Source: Leuconostoc mesenteroides subsp. mesenteroides ATCC 8293
GTDB lineage: Bacteria; Bacillota; Bacilli; Lactobacillales; Lactobacillaceae
Assembly (NCBI RefSeq): GCF_000014445.1
Contig: NC_008531.1
Location: forward strand, 713,001-777,000
DNA length: 64,000 nt
Direction: 5' to 3'
A program made the translations under genes and the position numbers. The notes beneath the pieces are model-generated. The model made no database searches, had not been told where the DNA came from, and worked only from the letters and a program-made list of their open reading frames with translations. The stretch's first letter is position 1; every line of letters begins with the position of its first letter. Positions 9,634 through 18,975 of this stretch are shown one piece after another.

Positions 9634-9707
9634 GGACCATTAGCTCAGTTGGTTAGAGCAAACGGCTCATAACCGTTCGGTCGTTGGTTCGAGTCCAACA
9701 TGGTCCA
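9634..9707 (+). tRNA. tRNA with CAT anticodon, probably tRNA-Ile2 (lysidine type)
   Basis: A full cloverleaf can be drawn: 7-bp acceptor stem GGACCAT/ATGGTCC, D arm GCTC/GAGC, anticodon stem AACGG/CCGTT with loop CTCATAA (anticodon 9668-9670), T arm GTTGG/CCAAC, discriminator A. The 3' CCA is not encoded. The anticodon stem lacks the three G-C pairs of initiator tRNA. The GGACC acceptor and the body resemble Firmicutes tRNA-Ile whose CAT is modified to lysidine by TilS, rather than elongator tRNA-Met. Confidence 0.85.
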
Positions 9708-9805
9708 TCTATTTACTTTAATTTTAGTAGGAGCTTGTCTTCTAATTGTCTTTCTGATATCGATTCTTTAATAGGCACCAATCAATAAAAACGAAATAGG
9801 CTAAG

Positions 9806-9838
9806 AACAACCAAACGGAGTATTTTGGTTGTTTTTAT
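9806..9838 (+). terminator. Terminator after the tRNA
   Basis: AACAACCAAA pairs with TTTGGTTGTT around a short loop, followed by TTTTATTT. Confidence 0.7.
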
Positions 9839-9872
9839 TTGCTACTATTTTAAGTGAAAGGAGGATATGCTA

Positions 9873-10043
9873 ATGAGTCGAGATATTGATTATGATGTAC
9901 TGAGAAAAAATCAGCAAGAAAACCGTGCCAATGCTTATTTGAATAAAGGCTTGCGATTATTTGGTGCTGCGCCTATGGTAACTATGGGGGTAGCCACTAA
10001 AGGTTATATGACCGAGAGTGGTTTTTATTCAGACAAGCATTGA
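9873..10043 (+). CDS. Small hypothetical protein, 56 residues
   Basis: ATG 9873 follows a near-perfect ribosome site (AAAGGAGG, 8 bases of spacing) and the frame runs 56 codons to TGA. The first half is charged and hydrophilic (MSRDIDYDVLRKNQQENR). The middle is weakly hydrophobic (GLRLFGAAPMVTMGVATKGY), and the end is short and polar. It lies between two terminators, so it is probably expressed alone. I recognise no family. The ribosome site and isolation argue that it is real. Confidence 0.55.
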   Translation: MSRDIDYDVLRKNQQENRANAYLNKGLRLFGAAPMVTMGVATKGYMTESGFYSDKH

Positions 10044-10060
10044 TAATAGGGAAAAAAAGT

Positions 10061-10090
10061 CAGCCAGGTTAGTTTCTGGTTGGTTTTTAT
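10061..10090 (+). terminator. Terminator after the 56-residue ORF
   Basis: CAGCCAGG pairs with TCTGGTTG (including G-U pairs), followed by GTTTTTA. Confidence 0.5.
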
Positions 10091-10210
10091 TTTCACAAAA
10101 AGTAGATGATGAATTAAGTCTAAAGCATATTAAACATCAAGATTAATCCAAAAATGAGAACTAGCCACTAAAAGCGTATAATATGAAGTAAGTGAGAAGG
10201 AGGATAGATG

Positions 10211-10744
10211 ATGTCAGACATATTTTTAAAAAAGCTACGCAATATTATTGGATTTGACGCTATTGTGTCAATTATTTTTGGTGCTCTGATACTTTTTTGG
10301 CCAACGCACAGTGCTTCAGTAGTAGCCGCTTTGATTGGGTTAGCTTTTATTGCGATAGGTATATCGCACATAGCATCCGTATTTGATAGAAAAGATGAAG
10401 ACGGTTGGGCTCGTGTGGGTAACTTGGTTATTGGGGCTGTCTACTTTATCGCTGGCGTATTTACCTTTATAAACTTGTATGCAGCAACTACCTACTTGTT
10501 TATAATTGTCGGCTTGCTTGTTGGTATGACATGGACACTGGAAGGAATTATTGAATTTGGGTCACTGAAGTATTACACACAAAAAGGGTGGGCGATGTTT
10601 TCAGCTCTCATCAGTATTATTGGTGGAATCGCGTTATTGTTTGCGCCTTTGCTTAGTGCAATCTTCCTTTGGCAATTACTTGGGGCCTCTTTACTGGTAC
10701 TAGGTATTATTAAACTGTTGCATTTCTTTGCTTGGAAAAGGTAA
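10211..10744 (+). CDS. DUF308/HdeD-like membrane protein
   Basis: This protein of about 177 residues has six predicted membrane helices arranged as repeated pairs, with glycine/alanine-rich segments. This is typical of the DUF308 (HdeD) family, linked to acid stress in enterobacteria but uncharacterised in lactic acid bacteria. AGGAGG at 10198-10203 suits the ATG at 10211 (7 bases) better than the one at 10208. It is monocistronic. Confidence 0.75.
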   Translation: MSDIFLKKLRNIIGFDAIVSIIFGALILFWPTHSASVVAALIGLAFIAIGISHIASVFDRKDEDGWARVGNLVIGAVYFIAGVFTFINLYAATTYLFIIVGLLVGMTWTLEGIIEFGSLKYYTQKGWAMFSALISIIGGIALLFAPLLSAIFLWQLLGASLLVLGIIKLLHFFAWKR

Positions 10745-10766
10745 AACTTATTTTCCAATTACAACG

Positions 10767-10803
10767 CCGTCTGCTTAGATTAATTCTGGACAGACGGTTT
10801 TGT
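10767..10803 (+). terminator. Terminator after the DUF308 gene
   Basis: A 7-bp CCGTCTG/CAGACGG stem is followed by a short T tract. A possible topA -10 (TATAAT 10806-10811) lies immediately downstream. Confidence 0.6.
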
Positions 10804-10911
10804 GTTATAATCAAATCAATTTTAAATTATAAAGTCTTAAACAATTTGATTAGTGACTGATGTAACAGAAAATACTATATTTAAACATAAAAGATTGCGA
10901 GGAAATTTACT

Positions 10912-12996
10912 TTGGCAGAAACCAAAACAGCGACAAAAAAGAAAAAAGCGGCACCACGGAAGAAATCTAAAATCAAGAAAAATCTAGTTATTGTTGAAAG
11001 TCCATCGAAAGCAAAAACAATTGAAAAGTATTTAGGTCGCAACTATAAAGTAGTTGCTAGCCTTGGTCATATACGTGATCTGCCTAAATCCACCTTAGGT
11101 GTTGATGTCGAAAACGATTATGATCCTAAGTATATTAATATTCGTGGAAAAGGCGATGTTATTAAGGGATTACGCAAGGAAGCAAAAGCCGCAAAAGCCG
11201 TTTATCTGGCTTCCGATCCGGATCGTGAAGGTGAAGCAATAGCTTGGCATTTGCAGCATATTTTGGATTTAAATCCTGAACAACCTAATCGAGTTGTTTT
11301 CAATGAAATCACAAAAGATACGATTAAAAATTCCTTTAAAACACCGCGTGTTATTAATCAAGATCTTGTTGATGCACAGCAAGCACGTCGTATTCTTGAT
11401 CGATTAGTAGGTTATTCAATATCACCGATTCTTTGGAAAACCGTGAAGCGTGGGTTGTCGGCTGGCCGTGTGCAGTCTGTGGCTTTAGGCTTGATCATTG
11501 CGCGTGAACGTGAGATACAGGCTTTTCAGCCAGAAGAATATTGGACGCTAGATTCTATGTTTAAAAAGAATCGTACCAAATTCAAATCAATATTCTACGG
11601 ATTTGATGGAAAAAAACAGCCATTGCCAGACAATGACAGTGTGCAAGATGTGTTGAAGCGGATTAACAAAGATGGTGATTTTGATATTGTTAAGGTGGAT
11701 ACGAAGCAACGCAAGCGCCAACCTCAACCACCATTTACGACGTCAACAATGCAACAAACAGCCAATACACAGTTAAAATTTAGAACGCGTAAAACAATGA
11801 TGGCTGCACAGCAACTATATGAAGGTATTAATCTGGGTAAGGGGTTAGGTCAAGTAGGATTAATTACTTATATGCGTACAGATTCGACGCGTATTTCATC
11901 TGTTGCAAAGAATGCTGCAGCACAATTTATTCACGATACATGGGGTGAAGAATACTCACAGCATAAGCCAGTGCAAGGAAAGCTACAGGAGGGAGCTCAA
12001 GATGCCCATGAGGCCATACGACCATCTGATGTCAATCGGACGCCAGAGTCTATCAAAGATAAACTAACCCCTGATCAATTTAAGCTATACTCTTTGATCT
12101 GGTCCCGATTTGTTGCTAGCCAAATGACACCAGAAATTTTAGATACAATGGCTGTGACAATTGAACAAAACGGCGTTATCTTTAGAGCTAATGGTTCTAA
12201 AACAAATTTTGAAGGATTTACAAAGGCCTATCCAACAGCAAAAAAGAAAGATAATGTTTTGCCTTCGTTGAGCGAAGGGGACAAGGTGAGTTTGGCAAAT
12301 ACAGATCCTGAACAACACTTCACTTTGCCACCAGCACGCTATTCTGAAGCAACGCTAATTAAAGCCTTAGAGGAAAATGGCGTAGGGCGTCCATCAACTT
12401 ACGCGCCAACTCTAGATACAATCCAACGGCGGAACTATGTTCGTATTGATGCTCGTAAGTTTGTGCCAACTGAACTGGGAGAAATTGTTCAAACGATTGT
12501 CGAAGAAAGTTTTCCTGACGTGACAAACATGAAGTTCACGGCTGCGGTTGAACATGAGCTAGATGAGGTCGAAACGGGTAACAAGCACTGGGTACCAGTC
12601 ATTGATTCATTCTTTAAACCCTTTCAAAAGGAAGTCGAGAAAGCTGAGACATCTCTTGAAAAGATTATTATGCATGATGAACTGGCGGGGATGGATTGCG
12701 AGGTTTGTGGTGCGCCCATGCTAGTCAAAATGGGTCGTTATGGCAAGTTCTATGCCTGTGCACGTTTCCCCGATTGTCGTAATACAAAAGCAATTGTTCA
12801 GGAAATCGGTTTGCTATGTCCAAAGTGCCATAAAGGACAAATTGTTCAGCGAAAAACTAAACGTGGACGAACGTTTTATGGTTGCCAAAGATATCCCGAT
12901 TGTGACTTTGTAACTTGGGATAAACCTACGGAAAAGACATTAGCTGACGGTACAACACCAAAAGATGATGAGAAAAAAGAACCAGTCAAAAAATAA
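10912..12996 (+). CDS. topA: DNA topoisomerase I
   Basis: This 694-residue type IA topoisomerase relaxes negative supercoils. It has a Lys-rich N-terminal extension (about 24 residues), a TOPRIM domain starting [17 protein letters not shown], and the catalytic tyrosine at residue 320 in [12 protein letters not shown]. Two C4 zinc-finger repeats lie at the C-terminus (CEVCGAP...CARFPDC and CPKCHKG...CQRYPDC). Translation starts at TTG 10912 after GAGGAAA. Its length is close to that of B. subtilis TopA. Confidence 0.95.
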   Translation: MAETKTATKKKKAAPRKKSKIKKNLVIVESPSKAKTIEKYLGRNYKVVASLGHIRDLPKSTLGVDVENDYDPKYINIRGKGDVIKGLRKEAKAAKAVYLASDPDREGEAIAWHLQHILDLNPEQPNRVVFNEITKDTIKNSFKTPRVINQDLVDAQQARRILDRLVGYSISPILWKTVKRGLSAGRVQSVALGLIIAREREIQAFQPEEYWTLDSMFKKNRTKFKSIFYGFDGKKQPLPDNDSVQDVLKRINKDGDFDIVKVDTKQRKRQPQPPFTTSTMQQTANTQLKFRTRKTMMAAQQLYEGINLGKGLGQVGLITYMRTDSTRISSVAKNAAAQFIHDTWGEEYSQHKPVQGKLQEGAQDAHEAIRPSDVNRTPESIKDKLTPDQFKLYSLIWSRFVASQMTPEILDTMAVTIEQNGVIFRANGSKTNFEGFTKAYPTAKKKDNVLPSLSEGDKVSLANTDPEQHFTLPPARYSEATLIKALEENGVGRPSTYAPTLDTIQRRNYVRIDARKFVPTELGEIVQTIVEESFPDVTNMKFTAAVEHELDEVETGNKHWVPVIDSFFKPFQKEVEKAETSLEKIIMHDELAGMDCEVCGAPMLVKMGRYGKFYACARFPDCRNTKAIVQEIGLLCPKCHKGQIVQRKTKRGRTFYGCQRYPDCDFVTWDKPTEKTLADGTTPKDDEKKEPVKK

Positions 12997-13025
12997 AAGC
13001 CACAATATAAAATTGTGGCTTTTAT
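12995..13025. terminator. Bidirectional terminator between topA and the YitT gene
   Basis: AAAAGCCACAAT and ATTGTGGCTTTT form a 12-bp stem with a 5-base loop. T runs exist in both directions, serving convergent genes. Confidence 0.8.
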
Positions 13026-13909
13026 TTTAATTTGAATATTGATTTTTTGGGACGAAGATAAGAAAAACCTTCGCCAAGCTGTTCTTGCGTTGTAAATATG
13101 GAAACAAAAGCTTTTGGATCTACCTGATCAACAATGCGCCGGACTGTGCTGACTTCTGAAGGGTCAACTACGGCATAAACAACACGTTGATCTCGATGAG
13201 AGTAGCCTCCTTCAGCTTTAAGCAAACTAGTACCACGATCAAGTTCATCCATAATAGCATGTGACATTTCTTCTGGATACTGTGTAAAGATCATAAAGGA
13301 CCTTGCATCATAAGCGCCGCGTTGCGTCATGCTAACAACTTGTGAAAATACAAATGAAGCAATCAGTGTGTACATCATGTGAACAATATCAATATAAACA
13401 AGTGATAACAGTAAAACACAGGCATCTAGGATAAACATTGTCCGTCCGATAGGAATGCTAAATTTTTGCTCTACAATACGAGCGACAACGTCACTGCCGC
13501 CTGATGTGCCACCAAAGCGGAATACAATACCTAAACCAAATCCGGCAATTATCCCGGCAATTATTCCAGCAATCAGCATATCATGATGAAGTGCAGGCGG
13601 AGTGGGCACAACTTGCCACAACCAAAGCCAGAATGATAGGGATGCAATGCCCCAAATAGTGTAAATCAGCGCACGACGCCCTAAAATACGATAGCCAATA
13701 AAAAGTAAAGGGACATTTAATAGTAAGTTAGTATAAGCAGGATTCCAATTAAAAAGTGCACGCAAAATTAGTGTGATACCAGAAATGCCACCTTCGGCTA
13801 AGTCATTAGGAATGTTAACATTAATTAACCCCCAGCCATACATTCCAGTACCAATTGCAATCATAATTAAGTCTCTAATAGAAATACGTTCTAGATTAGT
13901 TGTTTCCAT
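13022..13909 (-). CDS. YitT family membrane protein (DUF161 + DUF2179)
   Basis: I choose ATG 13909 because ACGAGG lies 8 bases upstream; the longer frame to 13945 has no ribosome site and runs into a palindrome. The 295-residue protein has five or six membrane helices, with the glycine-rich FRFGGTSGGSDVVARIV segment of the family. A soluble C-terminal DUF2179 domain (about 210-290) follows. Function in the family is not established; transport has been proposed. It is divergent from the Ser-rich protein gene. Confidence 0.8.
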   Translation of the reverse strand: METTNLERISIRDLIMIAIGTGMYGWGLINVNIPNDLAEGGISGITLILRALFNWNPAYTNLLLNVPLLFIGYRILGRRALIYTIWGIASLSFWLWLWQVVPTPPALHHDMLIAGIIAGIIAGFGLGIVFRFGGTSGGSDVVARIVEQKFSIPIGRTMFILDACVLLLSLVYIDIVHMMYTLIASFVFSQVVSMTQRGAYDARSFMIFTQYPEEMSHAIMDELDRGTSLLKAEGGYSHRDQRVVYAVVDPSEVSTVRRIVDQVDPKAFVSIFTTQEQLGEGFSYLRPKKSIFKLK

Positions 13910-13944
13910 AGTCAAAACCTCGTAATATCTCGTAAAATTAATCA

Positions 13945-13960
13945 TACCATATATATGGTA
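13945..13960. promoter_or_regulatory. Perfect 16-bp palindrome between divergent genes
   Basis: TACCATATATATGGTA is a perfect palindrome between the YitT gene and the gene at 14010. A plus-strand -10 (TATAAT 13983-13988) follows 22 bases later. It is a candidate operator. Confidence 0.45.
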
Positions 13961-14009
13961 GGAAATTTATCGCTTTATTTGATATAATAGTTAGTGATTA
14001 GAGGTTAAT

Positions 14010-14513
14010 ATGGCAGATTATAATAATTATAAACGACCACAATTTTATAAAAAAAAGCATCCAGTACGTAATTTTTTTATCGTGCTTGTAATTTTAATTG
14101 TTGTAGCGTTGAGTATTTTTATCTACATGAATTATTCAACAGCACAAAAAACAACCACACCAATTGAACAGAAAACTAGTACAAACAGTACAATCGAAGA
14201 AAATTCTGATTCAACATCTGAAGATAGCAGTTCTTCGGATGAAAGTGAATCAAGCGATTCTGAGTCATCGTCAAGTGAATCAAGCTCGTCGTCATCTTCA
14301 AGTAGCTCAAGTTCATCATCTTCAAGCAGTTCAAGTAGTGCCGCTGATTCAGCGCAATTAAAGGGCAAAAAGATTAGTGAAGCTATTGCATGGGCTAAAG
14401 AAAATAGGCGTACTTATTCATGGAACATTACATCAGGTGGAAATGATGCCGTTGTGACGCAGATTACAGATGATGGACAGAATATTAGTTTTACAGCATC
14501 AGCTGATCAATAA
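14010..14513 (+). CDS. Membrane-anchored serine-rich protein of unknown function
   Basis: This 167-residue protein has a basic cytoplasmic N-terminus (about 22 residues), one membrane helix (about 23-46, FFIVLVILIVVALSIFIYM), and a Thr/Asn/Glu stretch. Next comes an almost pure Ser/Glu/Asp then poly-Ser region (about 65-110), and last a folded-looking C-terminal domain of about 55 residues (KGKKISEAIAWAKEN...). That end is loosely like a PASTA repeat, which I cannot confirm. The serines use mixed TCN/AGY codons. It overlaps pdxK by one base (TAATG), so the two are co-expressed. Confidence 0.7.
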   Translation: MADYNNYKRPQFYKKKHPVRNFFIVLVILIVVALSIFIYMNYSTAQKTTTPIEQKTSTNSTIEENSDSTSEDSSSSDESESSDSESSSSESSSSSSSSSSSSSSSSSSSSAADSAQLKGKKISEAIAWAKENRRTYSWNITSGGNDAVVTQITDDGQNISFTASADQ

Positions 14514-15316
14514 TGGTTAAGAAGTTACTAACAATCGCTGGCTCTGATTCACTTTCAGGTGGTGGAATTCAGGCTGATTTAGCTACATTTAATGAATTTG
14601 GATACTTTGGGTTAAGTGTGATCACAAGTATTGTGACCGTAACAAACGACAATTTTAAAATTTACCCAACTGATTTAAAAATTATTCAAGCACAACTTGA
14701 TTCAACGTTAGCATTAGATGATATTGCTGCGATTAAAGTTGGCTTACTGCCCACAGTTGACATTATTGACCTAGTTGCTGAGTATTTAAAAAAAGTCGAT
14801 GTACCTGTTATTGTTGATCCCGTGATGGTGTTCAAAGAAACGGATAGTACAAATACTGATTTTTTGGTACAAGAAATAAAAAATCAGTTATTACCATTAG
14901 CCACAGTCGCAACTCCAAATCTATATGAGGCACAATTATTGTCTGGTTTAACGATTCAGAGTGTAGACGATATGAAAGCTGCGGCAAAAGTTATTGGTAG
15001 TTTTGGAGTCGAGAGTGTTGTAGTTAAAAGTGGCGCGCGACTCGCTGGTAATCAAACATTCGATCTTTTGTTTCACAATAACAACTATAAAATATTTGAA
15101 CAGAAAAAAGTGATGTCAAATATCCCCATGAACAACGGCGCTGGCTGTACTTTTTCATCCAGCATTGCAGCCAACATCGTAACGTCCAGTGTTACGGATG
15201 CTGTAGCGGATGCAAAAGCATTTGTACTTGCGGGCATTGAAAATGGTGTGATAATAAATGAAAATTTTGAAGTAGGCAATGTCTGGCAGGCCGCTAGGCG
15301 TCTGCGCAACAACTAA
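14513..15316 (+). CDS. pdxK: PdxK/ThiD-type kinase (pyridoxine or hydroxymethylpyrimidine kinase)
   Basis: This 267-residue ribokinase-fold enzyme has the N-terminal AGSDSLSGGGIQAD motif and a C-terminal GAGCTFSSSIAA motif with Cys in the GxGC position, as in ThiD and ThiD-like pyridoxal kinases. It phosphorylates a B6 vitamer or the thiamine pyrimidine; sequence alone does not decide. No other thiamine or B6 gene is next to it. It overlaps the upstream gene by one base and ends at a terminator. Confidence 0.8.
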   Translation: MVKKLLTIAGSDSLSGGGIQADLATFNEFGYFGLSVITSIVTVTNDNFKIYPTDLKIIQAQLDSTLALDDIAAIKVGLLPTVDIIDLVAEYLKKVDVPVIVDPVMVFKETDSTNTDFLVQEIKNQLLPLATVATPNLYEAQLLSGLTIQSVDDMKAAAKVIGSFGVESVVVKSGARLAGNQTFDLLFHNNNYKIFEQKKVMSNIPMNNGAGCTFSSSIAANIVTSSVTDAVADAKAFVLAGIENGVIINENFEVGNVWQAARRLRNN

Positions 15317-15319
15317 AGT

Positions 15320-15350
15320 AAAAGCGACAGATCAACATCTGTTGCTTTTT
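15320..15350 (+). terminator. Terminator after pdxK
   Basis: AAAAGCGACAGAT pairs with ATCTGTTGCTTTT (one G-U), followed by T. Confidence 0.75.
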
Positions 15351-15372
15351 ATATGTTAAAGGCACATGTGAA

Positions 15373-16575
15373 ATGGTAATCATAGACGAATTGATACAAT
15401 ATCGACGCACGCTGAGGTCGATGGATCGCAGTTTATTAAATCAAATGTTAGATAATGTTCAAGTTGCTGCATTCTTTGAAACTAGTGATAAAAAAAGCAC
15501 AATGTATGCGTTTGGACAAAAAAAAATATGGTCAAAAATGCCAGATAAAACAGATTCGATTGTTTTTGGTGCCAGCTCTTTTGATGATCAGTTAGAAGCA
15601 GGAATCATGAAGGGTTTTTGGTTTGAGCCTGAATTTTTAGTTTTATTGCAAGATAATCAATTACTATCTAGTACTACAGCTATTGACGATTATTTAATGC
15701 AACTTAGTCAATTAAAAAAAACACAAGCACCGCAAATTATCGATGAAAGTGCTGAGGCTGATTGGCAAGCAAGGGTGCAGACTTTAATTAATGAGTTGAG
15801 TGTTAATCGAAGTTTAAAAAAGGTGGTTTTTAGTCGGCAACAGCAAATAACCTTATCAGCAAAATTGGTTTTGTCTAAAGTTATACCAGCACTGCAAAAA
15901 CAGCAAGATGTTTATCATGCGGCCCTCAAAAGGGATACTGAACTATTTATAACTGCCACACCAGAGCGACTGGTTAAAATAAATGATAACCAAGTAGAAA
16001 CAGCAGCTGTGGCCGGTACAATTCGTCGCGGACAGATAGACCTAGAAGATGTTAAACTGGGTAAAGAGTTATTGAATAGCGAAAAGAACAATCAAGAACA
16101 TCGTTATGTTGTGGATAATATTGTTCAGCAATTGGGTAGTTTAACTAATCAATTGCATGTGCCAAATAAGCCTTTCTTGTTGAAAAATAAGCAGGTTCAA
16201 CATCTTTATACGCCAATCCAAGGCACATTAGCTACCAACATTTCTATTAAAGATGTTGTCGGAAAATTACATCCAACCCCAGCTTTGGGCGGTTTACCAA
16301 GAAAAAATGCCTTGGTATATATTCGTAATTATGAATTGCATCCCCGAGGATTATTTGCATCCCCAATAGGATATTTTACAAAAAATAATTTCGGAGAATT
16401 CGTTGTCGGTATTAGATCAATGTATGTTAATGGGCGAAATGCTCGTCTGTTTGCAGGCGCTGGTATTGTTGCTGAATCAGATAGCCAACAAGAATATTAC
16501 GAAACAACTTTAAAGTTTCAACCAATGCTTGAGTTACTGGAGGAACTATCAAATGACGGACACACTAACTTTTAA
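15373..16575 (+). CDS. menF: Isochorismate synthase
   Basis: This 400-residue chorismate-binding enzyme converts chorismate to isochorismate, the entry to menaquinone synthesis. Family features include VVFSRQQQI near residue 155, FITATPERLVKI, GTIRRGQ, the central LGKELLNSEKNNQEH, HLYTPIQGTL and the C-terminal HPTPALGGLP and FAGAGIV. It heads a menF-menD-menH-menC set with overlapping genes. The salicylate/anthranilate alternatives are unlikely given the neighbours. Confidence 0.92.
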   Translation: MVIIDELIQYRRTLRSMDRSLLNQMLDNVQVAAFFETSDKKSTMYAFGQKKIWSKMPDKTDSIVFGASSFDDQLEAGIMKGFWFEPEFLVLLQDNQLLSSTTAIDDYLMQLSQLKKTQAPQIIDESAEADWQARVQTLINELSVNRSLKKVVFSRQQQITLSAKLVLSKVIPALQKQQDVYHAALKRDTELFITATPERLVKINDNQVETAAVAGTIRRGQIDLEDVKLGKELLNSEKNNQEHRYVVDNIVQQLGSLTNQLHVPNKPFLLKNKQVQHLYTPIQGTLATNISIKDVVGKLHPTPALGGLPRKNALVYIRNYELHPRGLFASPIGYFTKNNFGEFVVGIRSMYVNGRNARLFAGAGIVAESDSQQEYYETTLKFQPMLELLEELSNDGHTNF

Positions 16576-18178
16576 TACAAAGCACCTACTAGAGGCACTA
16601 TTTGAAAGTGGCATTCGACATTTTATTGTGTCTCCTGGATCCAGAAGTACACCGATAGCATTACTTTTAGCAGAATACGCAGAACAAAATAATGAAATTA
16701 AATTATTTGTTGATGTTGATGAACGGTCAGCTGGCTTTTTTGCTTTAGGAATCGCCAAAACACTTTTAGAACCTGTTGTTCTGCTAGGAACATCTGGCAC
16801 TGCAATTGCAGAGTATATGCCAGCAGTGGCTGAAGCGTATGCTGCGAACATACCATTAGTCGTATTATCGACTGATCGACCCCAAGAATTGCAGTTCAAT
16901 GGGGCGCCACAGACTATACCGCAAAGCAATTTGTTTGGACAATTAACAAAGCAGGCAGTTTTAATACGTTTGCAAGATATGCACAGCGATGTGACAGAGT
17001 ATATTGATTTCATAGTACAAAAAGTGGTTAACTTATCTATTACTGCACCACGTGGCCCTATTCAAATTAATTTACCACTTCGTAAGCCATTAATGCCTGT
17101 ATTAGATCGCCAAGATGAGGTGCATGTTCAACGAGTAGTTTTTGACAAGCAATCCGTGCAATATCGTTTACCACCAATAACGGCAAAAAGATTATTAATA
17201 TTGGCTGGTCCAAATGTTTTGAATAGTTATGACGATAGTTTGAAAAAGTTCGCTATTAAAAATAATGTACCTGTCATTGCCGATGTTCTGAGTCAAAGCA
17301 GACACACATATACAATTCATGGCATAGATGTTTTACTTCAGGCACATAAGATTAATGCTGATTTGAAGCCTGATTTAGTTGTTCGGTTTGGTAAAACGCC
17401 AGTGTCTGCACGTGTATTACAGTGGCTAAAAGAGGAAAATATTTTAACTTGGCATGTTGATGAAGATGCTGGTGTAGATCATACAAGGCATATTGTACGA
17501 GCAATCAAGATGGCGCCACATGATTTCCTGGAAAGCATGCATTTGACGCTGTCTAAAAATCAGATTGATTTTAATCAAAAGTGGTTGTCTTTGCCTAAAG
17601 TAATAAAAACTCGTAACGAAATGAATATTATAACTGCTTTGGATGATGCTGTTCCAGATGACACGCATATTTTTGTGGCTAACAGTATGCCAATACGTGA
17701 CATGGATAACTTTTTTACTGGAAACCATACGCAGCGCATTTATGCAAACCGTGGAGCTAACGGCATTGATGGTGTGATATCGAGTGCATTGGGCATGAGC
17801 GCAGTGGTTAAGCAGCGGAGTGTTTTGTTGACAGGTGATTTGACGCTGTTTCATGATATGAATGGTTTAATGATGGCTAAAAACTATCAGTTACCGTTAG
17901 ATATTATCGTAATTAATAACAACGGTGGGGGCATTTTCTCATTTCTACCACAGGCCGGTGCGCCAAAGTATTTTGAACAATTATTTGGCACGCCGTTAAA
18001 TATAGACATTAAAAAAATCGCTGATTTATATTATATAGACTATCATCAATTGAATGTTCCAGAAGCATTAAGCCAAATTCTACAGACACCTTCAAAAACG
18101 ACAAGACTGATTGAATATAAAAGTGATCATCAGAGGAATAGAGATGACCATCGTGAAGTATTGGAGATGTTAAAATGA
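16553..18178 (+). CDS. menD: SEPHCHC synthase
   Basis: This 541-residue ThDP enzyme joins 2-oxoglutarate to isochorismate. I use ATG 16553, preceded by GGAGG with 9 bases of spacing; a TTG at 16529 lies further in menF. Motifs are SPGSRSTPIALLLAE, LLGTSGTAIAEYMPAVAEA, ANRGANGIDG and the ThDP/metal site GDLTLFHDMNG...NNNGGGIFSFLP. It overlaps menF by 23 bases and menH by 4. Confidence 0.93.
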   Translation: MTDTLTFNTKHLLEALFESGIRHFIVSPGSRSTPIALLLAEYAEQNNEIKLFVDVDERSAGFFALGIAKTLLEPVVLLGTSGTAIAEYMPAVAEAYAANIPLVVLSTDRPQELQFNGAPQTIPQSNLFGQLTKQAVLIRLQDMHSDVTEYIDFIVQKVVNLSITAPRGPIQINLPLRKPLMPVLDRQDEVHVQRVVFDKQSVQYRLPPITAKRLLILAGPNVLNSYDDSLKKFAIKNNVPVIADVLSQSRHTYTIHGIDVLLQAHKINADLKPDLVVRFGKTPVSARVLQWLKEENILTWHVDEDAGVDHTRHIVRAIKMAPHDFLESMHLTLSKNQIDFNQKWLSLPKVIKTRNEMNIITALDDAVPDDTHIFVANSMPIRDMDNFFTGNHTQRIYANRGANGIDGVISSALGMSAVVKQRSVLLTGDLTLFHDMNGLMMAKNYQLPLDIIVINNNGGGIFSFLPQAGAPKYFEQLFGTPLNIDIKKIADLYYIDYHQLNVPEALSQILQTPSKTTRLIEYKSDHQRNRDDHREVLEMLK

Positions 18179-18975
18179 TTATTGACGTCAATAATTATCC
18201 TTATCAGGCTTACCTGACGAAAAATAATGATGAAAATCAAAAGTGGCTATTATTACATGGCTTTATGGGCTCTCATTGTGATTTTAATCATATTATTGAT
18301 CATTTACCGGGACAAGTACTGACTTTGGACTTACTGGGGTTTGGTGGTCATACAACGTCGGTTGAAGTTACCAGATTTGAAATGGCTCATCAAATACAAG
18401 ATTTAGCGATTATATTGAATCAATTGCACTGGAAAAATATTAACCTACTAGGCTACTCGATGGGCGGTCGGTTAGCTTTAGGCTTTACCAAGGTGCACAG
18501 TGAGTTGGTAAAACGATTATACTTAGAGAGCACAACTGCTGGACTGAAGACTGCTCAAGAACGTCATGAACGGCGTGTTTCTGATTACAAAAAGGCTGAA
18601 AAAATCCAGCAAAACTTTGAAACATTTGTTACGGACTGGGAGCAGATGCCACTATTTGCTACACAACAACATGTTAGTCCAGAGCAAAAGAAGTTTATGC
18701 ATCAACAACGGATAAATCAGAATCCAATCAACGTTGCGAACTCACTCCGTTATATGGGTAGTGGTGTGCAACCAAATTATTGGCCTTGTTTGCAATCATT
18801 ACATACACCCACACAAGTTATTGTAGGAGAACAAGATATTAAATTTAACCTTATTGCCGAAGAAATGACAAACTTACTGCCAAATGCCAAAATAAGCATT
18901 GTGCCCAATGCTGGACATAATGCGCATTTTGAGCAACCAGCAGCATTTATTGAGGTACTCGATGTATCAAATTAA
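18175..18975 (+). CDS. menH: SHCHC synthase (alpha/beta hydrolase of menaquinone synthesis)
   Basis: This 266-residue alpha/beta-hydrolase has LLHGFMGS (oxyanion region), the nucleophile elbow GYSMGGRLALG, ESTTAGL and the catalytic His in NAGHNAHFEQP. It eliminates pyruvate from SEPHCHC. The family call would be uncertain alone, but the 4-base overlap with menD and the 14-base overlap with menC fix its role. Confidence 0.9.
   Translation: MIIDVNNYPYQAYLTKNNDENQKWLLLHGFMGSHCDFNHIIDHLPGQVLTLDLLGFGGHTTSVEVTRFEMAHQIQDLAIILNQLHWKNINLLGYSMGGRLALGFTKVHSELVKRLYLESTTAGLKTAQERHERRVSDYKKAEKIQQNFETFVTDWEQMPLFATQQHVSPEQKKFMHQQRINQNPINVANSLRYMGSGVQPNYWPCLQSLHTPTQVIVGEQDIKFNLIAEEMTNLLPNAKISIVPNAGHNAHFEQPAAFIEVLDVSN

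Noticed and set aside
14132..14368. Acidic Leu/Asp/Glu-rich frame on the minus strand
   Set aside because: It is the mirror of the poly-Ser coding region (Ser codons read backwards) and has no ribosome site.
16549..17013. Long minus-strand frame of 154 codons
   Set aside because: It lies wholly inside menD, whose protein is clearly conserved; composition is that of an antisense shadow.
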